Assembly (NCBI GenBank): GCA_902729315.2
Contig: LR746279.1
Coordinates: 1,936,001 to 2,000,000, forward strand
Source of the DNA: Spirodela intermedia
Lineage: Eukaryota; Streptophyta; Magnoliopsida; Alismatales; Araceae
Direction of reading: 5' to 3'
Length of the DNA stretch: 64,000 nt
The notes under the pieces are model-generated. The model had not been told where the DNA came from. It saw nothing but the letters and a program-made list of their open reading frames with translations, and made no database searches. Positions 1 through 10,497 of this stretch are shown piece by piece. The translations under genes and the position numbers were made by a program. Position 1 is the stretch's first letter. The number at the start of each line of letters is the position of its first letter.

Positions 1-400
1 CCGGGGGATCAACGCGAGGGTGGAGAAGGGGCAGGCCGTGCTCCTCGCCGGTGGCGCCGGAATGATCCTCGCGAACTCGGAAGAGCAGGGTAACGAAGTC
101 ATCGCAGACGCCCACCTCCTCCCCGCCGTCCATCTCTCTTATCATAAGGGCATCACTCTCTACAAGTACATCATTTCAACAAGGTGAGCAGCTTACAACC
201 CTAATCCGTGCCTCTTTCTCATCAGCCGACGCCCTCTGATGAGGCTGGTTTGGCTGCAGCAAGCCCCTGGGCACCATCACCGCGCCCGCAACCGCGACAA
301 ATATCAAGCCATCGCCTTTCATGGCTGCCTTCTCGTCTAAAGGACCCAACCTCATCACCCCAGAGATCCTGAAGGTTCTCCTCCATTACCCATCTCACTC

Positions 401-443
<43 letters not shown>

Positions 444-1603
444 CATCTTTCTCTCCCTCATTCCCTACGTCTCGCTCTATATATACATATATCTATTCAT
501 CTGTGTATCAATCTGTCAATCTTTCTGTGTATCTATCTTCCTATCTTTATTTCCATCTTTCTATCGTTCTATCTAGCATCTATTTATCTATCTATGTATC
601 TCTCTATGTTTCTAACTATGTTTCTGTTTATGTTTCTGTCTATCTTTCTATCTATGCATCTAACAACCTGTCTATCTATCTATCTATCTATATATGTATC
701 CTTTTGTCTCGATACTTATCATTCACTCTCTTGACGTTTGAATGGGTGGCAGCCGGATATCACCGCGCCCGGTGTCAGCGTCATCGCTGCCTACAGCGAA
801 GCTGTGGGTCCAACGGGCCTGGACTTCGACAAGCGGAGGGTGCCGTACGTCACGATATCAGGAACGTCGATGTCGTGCCCCCATATCTCGGGAATCGCCG
901 CACTCCTCAAAACCCTGTACCCCGACTGGAGCCCGGCGGCGATCAAGTCTGCCATCATGACCACAGGTGAGCACAGAGTCAGAGCTGTATGAAAGTTTGC
1001 CCAGTTTTTCGACAACTAATCTTGGTCTCTTGCTGCTTTTACTCTGCTGCAGCGACGACCGAAGATAACCTGGGGAAGCCCATACTCGATTCCTCATTCT
1101 TGGCAGCCACCCCGTTCAGCTACGGCGCCGGGCACGTCCGTCCGAACCTCGCCATGGATCCGGGCCTTGTCTACGACCTGACGGTGGAGGACTACCTCCT
1201 GTTTCTCTGCGCCCTCGGGTACAACTCCAGTCAGGTCGCCATGTTCTCCGAGGCGTCCTTCTCTTGCCCGAAGAGCCCCTCCAAGCTTCTGGACTTCAAC
1301 TACCCCTCCATCAGCGTCCCGCAGCTCTCCAACCAGACGACCGTCACCAGGAAGGTGACGAACGTCGGCCCACCAGGTATATACAGAGCCCGAGTGGTAC
1401 CGCCGCCGGGAATCTCCGTGAAGGTGAATCCGGAGAGAATCGCGTTCAAAAGTGTCGGCGAGGTGAAGGAGTTCAAGGTCACAATGGAGGCCGAGAGAAG
1501 CGCGGCAGTCTTTGAATACCTCTTCGGGAGGTTGACCTGGTCTGACGGGGTCCACAATGTTGGAAGTCCCCTGATGGTCTTGGTCCTGCCGAAGGACCGG
1601 TGA
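1..1603 (+). CDS. Subtilisin-like serine protease, SBT5/AIR3-like, 3' part (SBT-a)
   Basis: This is the 3' part of a secreted plant subtilase (family S8A); the 5' exons lie outside the window. Exons by homology with the complete paralogue at 15559-19850: <1-183 (end of the PA domain, frame starting at base 2), 260-374, 753-966 and 1053-1603 (stop TGA). All visible introns are GT-AG. Exon 753-966 carries the catalytic Ser in [11 protein letters not shown]. The last exon starts with a [13 protein letters not shown]-like segment and ends with the fibronectin-III-like C-terminal domain ([32 protein letters not shown]). The family cleaves proteins in the apoplast after removal of an I9 prodomain. 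No frameshift or stop is visible in the part present. The intron at 184-259 is only 76 bp, against about 710 bp in the two paralogues. Substrate unknown. Confidence 0.9.
404..700. repeat. Microsatellites (CT)n and (TATC)n-like inside an intron of SBT-a
   Basis: The intron at 375-752 holds a pure CT run at about 404-438, followed by a long imperfect TATC/TCTA tract at about 531-700. The same intron in the other two subtilase genes holds a shorter TCTA tract, so the repeat seed predates the duplications and has expanded here. Confidence 0.9.
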
Positions 1604-4600
1604 ACATGAGTTGTGCCGGCACCAGATAAGCTAATAAGAGTAAACTGTGGAATCCCATGTTTACGGACACCAGATAAGCTTCCTTTGCCTGAAAAATGGA
1701 AACATTACGAGGAATATAGCGGGTCAATTACGGATGAATGGTTATGTTGACTTTCATTTAATGCTTTAGGTAAGCCATAAAAGTTGGACTGAAGTCATCA
1801 GCATTGCATGTCTAACGCTAACTCTGGTTGTAGGAATGAAAGTATAATCGATTGACTTGGGGTTTCGTTATAGGTTGAACTCTGGTCATTCGCATAACAG
1901 TGCATCCATATTTTAAAGTTTTATAACTGTACTCAAAACGGAAATTATTATTGAATTTCTTGTGGGTTCAGGTCTATCCTCAGGGATGCCTACCATTTCA
2001 AATATCTAATTACGTTCTCGAATATTTACTAACTTGAAATAACAAGAGTAGATGAGGAGATTAATTTCTTTCTTCTCCATCCATAGTTCTTATGTACTTG
2101 GTGTTCTATTGAGATTGTCAAGTTCTGCGGTACCTTGATCAGAGGTTGGTGGTAGAAGGATGCACGGAGAGGAGAGGGAGAGCAGAGGATTGGAAGAGAA
2201 AGACACCTGCCGACGCATCTCAACCCTCCAGCAATGGAATGGGGAAATAGATTGGTCTAGAAAATCTCAGACAAACTAATATCTAAACTCATTGTCAAGA
2301 AATACAACCCGTCGGCAACCTACATTAGAAATCGAAACGGAAGTTGCCCCAATTTGTCACCAAAGGATGAAAATGGAGTAGCTGAAATAAAATTCGAATA
2401 TCAATATAACAGCAAGAGTTAGAGCTGATAGAAAGTTTAATGCTATTGTGTGCTTGTCACCCACAAAAGTAGACTAATAAGAACTGAAAGTAAAACGCGA
2501 TTCGAACGCAAAACAAGAGTTCACAAGTTTCCCCATTTTTCTTTCCTGCTAGTCTCTGCCCCTCATATGGAGAGAGGTCGACTATTGTAGGTGAAGGCTT
2601 CGTTTGTGCCCCTGTTGTGCTCTTTTCGCACCACTGCCAATGGAAACTCCTCCATCCCCGGAAAGGCCCCCTTTCCCGCCCTAAGGTCTGCCTATTTATC
2701 CCCCAATAAACGGCTTTTTCTTCTTGGGCCTGACGTTTTCAGCGCATTACTATTGCATTTTGACTTCCTTGGTAAATTCCTCTATAAATCTTAGAAAATT
2801 TCTAGCTTCCTGAACACTATCAACTGCAAAAAGGTAATATTTCTCAAGACTCATATCCAGATTTAGGTAAAAATTCATGATCTGTACTCTACAATCTGTT
2901 TTAATGCTTTCATTTAGTTCATTACATTTGACATTGGTTAAGATAGTATTTCTTCTGATTTTACCTTGATTATCAAATGAAAATGATGGATTAACATTCC
3001 CCCTAATTTAAATCATTACTAGTTGATAATTTATTCTATTTATATTACAACTAAACTAAATACAAAGTAGCTTTCACATTAATCGACAGAACATATGAAT
3101 TAATTAAGTTAAATATGTTAGTACTGGTTTTAGGATCCTATCATAAATTCTGTAAGTGGATAATTTTTATAAATTATGTGATAGCGATATATTTCTCCTT
3201 TTTAATCTAGGGGCTAATGTGATTATCCAAGATCTATAACTTTGATCATTATTTTACAACTCGTAGGACATTAATCATGTTAATATTGAAAAATAGATTT
3301 TTTTAATTTTAAGGAATTTATAAAGATATTTTCAGTCATTTTTTTAATAATTTAGAAATTCTCTTGATCTAAATGAAAATAAAATGTAGTGATTTATGGC
3401 CACAGTAGCAAGAGGACTTGTCAAAGGTTTATGAGTCATGTTAATATAAGTCAACAAATGAAGAGGTCAACATTTTATGCTACGGTCATCCATGTACAAA
3501 GACATCATTCATTCTTTGTTCTCGACATTGCCATGAATTTCTAATTTTCAAGGATTATCAAGATTTCTTCCACAAAAATTGGAAAGGAGATCTTAGGACT
3601 GTGGAAGGAAGCTTTGTGATGGTAACGTCTAAAGGATTTGATCAATTTTCTAGTGTTTAAAGGAAAGTTTTATTCAACTAACAAGTAGAAACAAATAGAG
3701 CTACATTGGGAACTTATGAGTCCAATTTTCCTTCTGATTGAACTCTTTTTCTTTTTTTCTTAATTTATTGTTTGACTGACATGCAGACAATGAGATTAAG
3801 GCCTTTTTACAGCCCCTTGGACCAACTTTCCATTCATTTTATAATGTTTTATTTGCGTGGCAAATGGGTAGAGCAAATAAGGGGTGTTTCAGAATTCAAT
3901 TTGTTTTATTTGATTTTACCTTCATTTTCACTTATTCCATTGTTAGTGTGACATGCAACCAACAAGATTAAGCATTTTAATCCGAATTTTAATAACATTT
4001 GAATTTATTTCTATTCCATTTTCATGCCACAATGATACTCTATTGTCTAGTGATAGATTATTGCCATAGATTTATTTTATTTTTTAGCTATTATTTCATA
4101 AAGTTAACTTGAGTATGATTGTTTCTATGTATTTAATTTGATGCATTACTCAATTTCTATATGGATTCAAATTGAAATCATTTTCCTATTTTGCTACTAG
4201 TGGAGCAACTCCACTGATAGATAATTTGTGTTTTATTTCCATTTTCTGTAGTTGTTTTCATTATTATAGTTTTTCTGAAAAAATTAATTTAGTTCTGATC
4301 ATTTAGGTCCATTTATTTTGAATGATTAATCAGTGTTGATCAGAATTTGACTCAAATTGGTTTTTATTTTACTATCAATAAGGAGATTGAGTTGATGATT
4401 GTTTTCTCTCTCTCCTTGCCTCGTTTTTCCTGATTTTAGATTTTTTCATCCTTCATTTTTCTTTTCTATTTGAAACTTTCTCGACCATTTTATGTGGAAT
4501 ATTTGGCAGATCTAATCTCATTAATCAATTATAAAATGTGGGCACAAATAAAATCTCCAAAATTCAAAGCTTAGAACTTGGTGAAAACATCATCAAGCAT

Positions 4601-6644
4601 TGAAGAAAATCAAAAGGTAGAGAATATTATTTTCAGATTTTTATTTCAATAAATTATTAACAAAAAAGAATTGACAATCATATTAACCATCATCCCTATT
4701 TTTAATTCTTCTTTTTAATTTAAGCTAGAAATATTTAAAATTTGAATATTTTGTCTATAACAACCAAAGTGGATCACTAGTTCCCTAGCAATCCATATAA
4801 ATTAGTTAATTAGGACCAACGATGGGTTAAAACATCATATTTCAATGTTAGGAGATTTAGGTGATAATAAATGACTTGAGCATGGATCCAAATTTCTTCA
4901 TACCCAACTTTAAAGGCTAATTAGTGTTCTAATATGTTCTCCTCAACATTGCACTTAAAATTTCAGATCACTTCTTCTACAAGTTAAACCTTGCCTTTTT
5001 AGTACATACCACCTACTAGATATTAGACTTCTTCCTATTGTTTAAGAATGGTATCCATCGTACACTCAATTCCAATTCCTGTGGTTTAAAGTCTTACCTT
5101 CATTCATTATCATTATCAATGCTATTGATAAGTAACTTTTTCCTCATATGTTTTTTTCTTGAGATGATGGAGAGAAGTTTACACAACCTATATCTAATCC
5201 CTATCTTTTGGAGCTTTTACTCTACTTTTTCTCTTTCAAAGGGGTAGCTTTCTGAAAACATCTTCTAATTGGAACTGTGAAACCTCAACTAGAATTAGGT
5301 TTTTGAATAGTTGTTACCATCTACTTAGCTGATTCTTACTGATTTTTTTTCTTTTTAAAGCCCAAACCTATCAAGTTGGTTTGATGAGATTTATCATATA
5401 TCTGAGTATTCTAACACTTCTATTCTTGATTCAACCTTGTAGATTTTCTATGTGACTAGAACATGCTCTAAGTGAGAAAATTCTAATTGACTTCCTTGTT
5501 TTTGCATGAAAGATGAAGCACGAATTTCATTGCTAAGAGTGTTATATAAATATAACATAAGGGACAAAGGATTGTCCAAAAGTATCTAATTCTGAAAAAA
5601 TCTCTAAATTTCATTCACACCTCACCACCCAACTTACATGGCATTCTCCACAATAACATATTAGCTAGGGTTGGAATTCAGGTACTAAGGAGGTGAGGGT
5701 GGATGGATACAACATTTTACATTGCAAATGGTAGTCCATGTACATGTCCATGTGCATTTTACATGTGCATGTTGCATGTTGCAAATCTTAGTCATTCCTT
5801 CTAAAACTCACAATTTAGTAATTTCAAAAAACTGAATTCTAGAAGTAATTAAGCAATAGTGGAATACAGGTTTTTTCCTTAGGGATAGTTTAATAATATG
5901 CAGTGATCGCTCTTTTTTTCTCCAAAATAACTCAAAATACAAATGAAGTTTTTTTAATTCTTCTCTTGGTATCGTTTAGCTGCATCTTGGGATTCATTAA
6001 TTCTCAACAATATCCTTCTATAATTGCACCTGATCCGAATGTAGTTTATACACCAGCTTGTTCTTCAGCGCCTCTTAAATAAGAGAAGAATACAGGAAAC
6101 TAAACTTCCAAGAGAGAAAAGATGAAATAGAAAACCTGGCACTAATCAAACAAAAGACTCTAAAAATAAGAATCAACTCAACCATGCTGATGGGTCTAAC
6201 TTCAATGGTGGAGTGATAGAAAATCAAAATTTTGATTCTGATTCTCTTGTAAAATTGGTAGAATGAACGAAAATAAAAATGGAAAGAAACCTAGTTCTCT
6301 ACATCCTCCATCACAGCCACTCGCCATAGAAGAATATGGAAACGAACAAAAAACACAATGAAAACTGGAAGATGGTTAAAAAGCTGAATTATTAATACCT
6401 TTCCATTCCCCCACTCTGCGAGTTTTCTATGACTGTTCTCCATTGCTAACATAGCTTGCCCTAGTTGTGACTTAGTCTACATCAACTCATGATATCCTCT
6501 TTGGAATGCTTAGATTCAAGTTTCTTCTCCAAGAATAGTTCTTAATTAGGTTTGAAGTTCATGTATTCAGTATCATCTTATACAACATTTAAATGAAAAT
6601 ATAATACTTATTCATAAAAATTGAATGTTATCCTCCTAAGAGCT
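1604..6644. other. AT-rich intergenic DNA, no gene recognised
   Basis: This 5-kb stretch downstream of SBT-a has no ORF with recognisable protein similarity. Short ORFs here look like chance openings. A somewhat GC-richer patch at about 2580-2740 is not recognised. The AT-rich remainder is probably decayed transposon and spacer. Confidence 0.5.
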
Positions 6645-7297
6645 TGACGAATCGCGTTGATGAATTTTTTGTCGATGATCCAGCAATTTTGGTTGCTTAA
6701 TCCTTCACCAGCGATCTACAAGAAAGTCGCAATAATCAAATAAAAATATGAGTTTTGGCTCTAAGAGGATTCGAACCCGCATTGGTTGCCCTGCCCCTTC
6801 TGGGGAAGGTGACGCGGGTTTAGTCTCATATCGCTTGTGCGCTGAATTTTCAGGTGAATATATCGTAATATTATATTTTTAAGCAAGTCCCTTTCTCGCG
6901 CGTGTACAACAACTCCTTGCCCCACAGCCGGCTGGCCACCGGTGATGTGAAAGGGGAATAGCGCACACGTGCCCCTATCGGTCCAAGCCACTTAAGCCCC
7001 TGCTCACGACTACTCCTCGACTGCACTTCCGACCCGCTTGTAGGCCCGGTTGTCTGGCAGGTCTCCCCCCATTTATTTTTATTTTTATTTTTATTTATTT
7101 TTCTTTATTTATCTCAAAAGTAAAATTGTAAAAATTATATAAATTCGTATAAAATCACATAATTACCCAAAAATTCACGTTAATCAACTGAAAACCACTT
7201 TTCACACTTTAACATAAATATAAGTCTATTTATGATGAGTTAAAGCTAAAACTATATTATTTACTAATTATTAACTCATGATAATGAAGACTTATCA
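6645..7297 (-). mobile_element. Truncated LTR of the Athila-like family of elements A and C
   Basis: The reverse complement matches the first ~650 bases of the LTRs at 21841 and 35177. The LTR 5' terminus (TGATAAGTCTTCATTATCAT) lies at 7297, reading leftwards. The GC-rich segment (about 6900-7070) and the GGTTCGAATCC box (reverse complement at 6767-6777) are both present. Homology stops near 6645, so about 1 kb of the LTR is missing. No polypurine tract adjoins 7297. Many C-to-T and G-to-A changes indicate that it is older than the LTRs of A and C. Confidence 0.85.
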
Positions 7298-7444
7298 GTG
7301 TACATCAAGGATAAGGAAGTCAATGAGGTATAAATCATCCTTGACTATTATAATCCCATCTTGAATCTACCTTCTTGGAGTCTTGACTATTCTATCCATC
7401 AACTACAAGACAACTGGGGTTCGTTATAGCTCTTCTAGGTCAAA

Positions 7445-7666
7445 TCACTCATAAACTAAGGTTGGTATAAGTTTTATTCTAGCTTCTAAATCATGAATTT
7501 GAATGATGGAAGGCGACTTCACAGATATCGCGAGAATCAATGGAGTACCAAGATCTTTCAATTTCCTAAGGTTCTGATTCAAGAGAACAACATTGACCTC
7601 TATAGAGAGTTTAATTTTCTTGGTTTCTCTCTTTTGTATCCATAATTCCTTCAGACACTTTGACAT
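7445..7666 (-). pseudogene. Remnant of Athila-like gag-protease region
   Basis: A 73-codon minus-strand open frame resembles the segment just before and across the protease of element C: KCLKELWIQKRE matches the VLKEMCTPKRA-type motif, and LLNQNLRKLKDLGTPLI matches LLNQLPYKLRDTGAPLI. The usual DTGAS active-site motif is not preserved (it reads DLEARIKLIP). A purine tract resembling the one in the 3' noncoding part of elements A and C, also on the minus strand, lies at about 7845-7870. This is a fragment of an old minus-strand element and is not a gene. Confidence 0.55.
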
Positions 7667-8559
7667 ATGTCACAACATATTTAATGGCATCAAGTAGAGG
7701 AATATTAATGTATAGCTATTTAAATATTTAAAATAATTCTTTATTTTATACTATGATTTTATGGCATGGTTCTAGAGCTTTAGGAAAAAGAATATATGAT
7801 TGATACTCACCTAGGTTTACCTTAGAGTTTTTTTCTATTTATATTTATCCCCCCTCAACTTAACATTGTTGGGTTCAATGTGACTAACTGAAATACAATG
7901 AGTGGTAGGGTGAATTGAGTTGCTACATTTTCTAGTTTTATTATGATTTTCTATGTCAACACACATTCTAACATAGTCCGTTAAGACTATATGTATGCTG
8001 ACCTAAGACTATTCTTTTCATGATTGATTACTCTAGTATCTCTCTCTCACTTGCATCAATATTTTTATATCGATTCATCTTTCCTTGAGCTACATCTAAT
8101 ACTAAAAGATCCTTCTACCAGATTTCTATTATTTTCTTATGAAAATACAGCTAACTTCATAGAGTCAACTCTCGCAAATAGTACTATTCAATCTCTACAA
8201 AGATCTCACACTTTACAAGTGGGTCTTAACTTACAACACCACATGCCTAAGTCAATGCACACTTCTCATAAGGGAAAAATATACACCACAAAAGAATTTT
8301 GGCTCTTTATACTTTTTGTCTTAACTTTATCTTTATACTACCTAAGTTACCTTAGAACTCACCAAAGAAAGACGACCTTTAGCCCTATTGAATGATGCAT
8401 AGATTGCCACAAATGATTTAGTATGGTCATTTTGTTATAGATGATTGAGTACAAACTTCTTCTTAAGCTTGAGTGAAGGATGTGGATGAAGATTTCTTCA
8501 TTCACTATTAATCAAGATTATTTTTTAACTCGTACTTTTTATATTCTATTATATCTCTA
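7667..8559. other. AT-rich spacer, nothing recognised
   Basis: The stretch contains a 123-codon plus-strand ORF at 8024-8395. Its composition is biased and it has no motif that I recognise, so I treat it as chance or degraded transposon sequence. Confidence 0.4.
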
Positions 8560-10497
8560 TGATAAATTTTTATTATCATAAGTTAATAACTAATTAATAA
8601 TATATTTAAGCCTTAATTTATGATAAGTAGACTTATATTTATTTTAAATTTAAAATAGATTTTTACTTGATTAATGTGAATTTTTGGCTAATTATGTGAT
8701 TTTATGTGAATCTATATAATATTTATATTAAAAAAATTAATTAAATTAAATTAAATTAAATTCAAAATATAAAAAATGGGGGGAACCTACCCACAAGTCA
8801 AGGCCCACAAGTGAGTTGGAAGCATAGTTGGGGACCCACTAACCAACTAGGTCTACATGTAGGTTCAAAGTACAATTAGGTAGAGCCATAAGCCAAGGGC
8901 TCAAGTGGCTAAATACTAGTTAGGATGGGCACGTGTGTGTCACTTTCCTTCTATGTCATTAGTGGGGCAAGGAGTGGTCATACACACATGGCATATTAAG
9001 ATGTTGATGAGAAAATGAGGTATTCAAATATATGTGTCTCAAATATTGAAATATAATCAATGTGCAACTAAACTCATGTTAGCATTCACTAGTAAGGTTT
9101 AATACATTTATATCAAGAATACCCCTATAGATGAGAAGTAAACACCTCCTGTATGTCACTAGGTCGTAGGTATGTGAGTAATCTACATTCTCACTTTTTT
9201 TTTTTTTTTGTTTTTTTTGTTTTTGGATAACTATCTTGGGCTGAACTTCTCAAGAGGTCACCCATCCTGATACTTCACACGCCCAAGCACTTTGGTGCCT
9301 CTCAGGCACATTCTCAGGCACATTCCCAAGGAGGTCACCCCATCCAAGGACTGCTCCCACCCGAGCACGCTTAACTTCGGAGTTCTTATGGGATCCAGTG
9401 GCAACTCTCCCACTAAGGGGGGTTAATCTACATTCTCACTTTGATGTAGCTAAGTGATACATTAGGGTTTGAATCTCACCAAAGCCAAAATTCATCTTTT
9501 TGTCTTAATCAAATCGTGATTTTTTTATAGAATGCTAATCAACAATCTAGACATCAATTTTTTTTGATAATTGATGAAATTTTCGTTAACATATTCATAG
9601 ATCATCGTTGGCAAATGACTAAGAATTCTGAATATAAAAATCATAGATTCTTTGAGTAAATCATTTTTAATTGATCAATGAATGAGCCACTATCAAGAAG
9701 AAGATGATTTATTAAGAGATAAGTTGTTACCTCTTAAGTGCATATTAAATGTAATGAACACCTCCTCTTGATGTACAACTTGAGGATGAAGCTCCCTAAG
9801 ATATGCTCAACATCCATCTAATTTATCTCTATTAGGTGATACTCACTGAAGATCCAAAAGTCGTCAAATTTCTACTCTCTTTGGTGACAATTACAAGAGA
9901 CAATTTGTCAACTTGTTTTATTAATTTTTAGAATTAATAAGAAGATCTAGAGATTGATCACTCAATGAATGTCCAAGGAGAGCCTTTGAGGTTGTGGATA
10001 TTACACAATAGTCCTCCCAAATACTCAAAATTTTAATGATTTCATCATGACATTAAAAGTTTATCTTTTTAAAAAAAACTTCCTTTTAGCTTAAATTAGT
10101 GATATTTTACATGATTTCAAGTTTCGAAAACCTTCTTTGATCAGTTCTCATTTCTTGCACCTATCTAGATTTTAATTTGATCAATTGAACCATTTATAAT
10201 TATTTACACAATAGTCATTAGGAAAAAACTCAATTTTCACCCAAATCATGTTTGTGCTTGAAATTTTCACTCAGTAAAAAATTGTTAAAATTGTATTCTT
10301 TGTGAAAAATTTATTATTTCACTCAATATTATTTTACATCCCTATAATCGAACTACAATTTTCACTATTTTAAAACCTTTAATGAAATTATAAATAGTTT
10401 ATTTCTATTAAACTAGTTCTTAAAATTAAAAATTAATATTTTTAATGATTATAAATTTAAATTTACATGATTATGATTCAATACTTATGGGACATTA
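8560..10497 (+). mobile_element. Old, strongly decayed solo LTR of the Athila-like family
   Basis: The sequence begins TGATAAATTTTTATTATCAT, follows the LTR of elements A and C in order and ends near 10497. Conserved landmarks are the block around GGCACGTGTGTGTCACTTTC, GGGGCAAGGAGTGGTCATACA, AGATCTAGAGATTG and GTCCAAGGAGAGCCTTTGAGG. Nearly all CpG sites have become TpG or CpA, as expected for an old methylated copy. Without the 5S-like insertion it is about 1.69 kb, close to the 1.58-1.63 kb of the young LTRs. No internal region adjoins either end. The flanks CTCTA and CTTCA may be a decayed 5-bp duplication. Confidence 0.75.
9179..9442 (-). mobile_element. 5S-rRNA-derived retroposon (two 5S-like units, A-rich tail, 19-bp target duplication)
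   Basis: Read on the minus strand, the body (9423 down to 9198) starts with a 5S rRNA-like unit (about 9400-9334; GGATCCCAT, AACTCCG, AGTTAAGCGTGCT and GGTGACCTCC are kept). A second, 5'-truncated 5S-like unit follows (about 9293-9248; GTGCTTGGGCG, GGATGGGTGACCTC). The element ends in an A-rich tail (poly-T on the plus strand, about 9195-9225). It is flanked by a perfect 19-bp direct repeat TAATCTACATTCTCACTTT (9179-9197 and 9424-9442). Tail plus long target duplication is the signature of LINE-type retroposition. It lies inside the old solo LTR. A Cassandra-type TRIM, which carries 5S sequence in its LTRs, is less likely because no LTR ends are visible. Confidence 0.75.

Noticed and set aside
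321-970. Two long ORFs rich in Leu-Ser-Ile-Tyr repeats over the CT and TATC tracts
   Set aside because: They are translations of an intron microsatellite between two well-supported subtilase exons.
8034-8060. Possible CRISPR or other prokaryotic repeats
   Set aside because: The window is eukaryotic and no regularly spaced direct repeats with unique spacers exist.
9198-9423. A functional 5S rRNA gene
   Set aside because: The 5' part of the first unit is missing, conserved positions are changed and the second unit is truncated; only a derived retroposon is supported.
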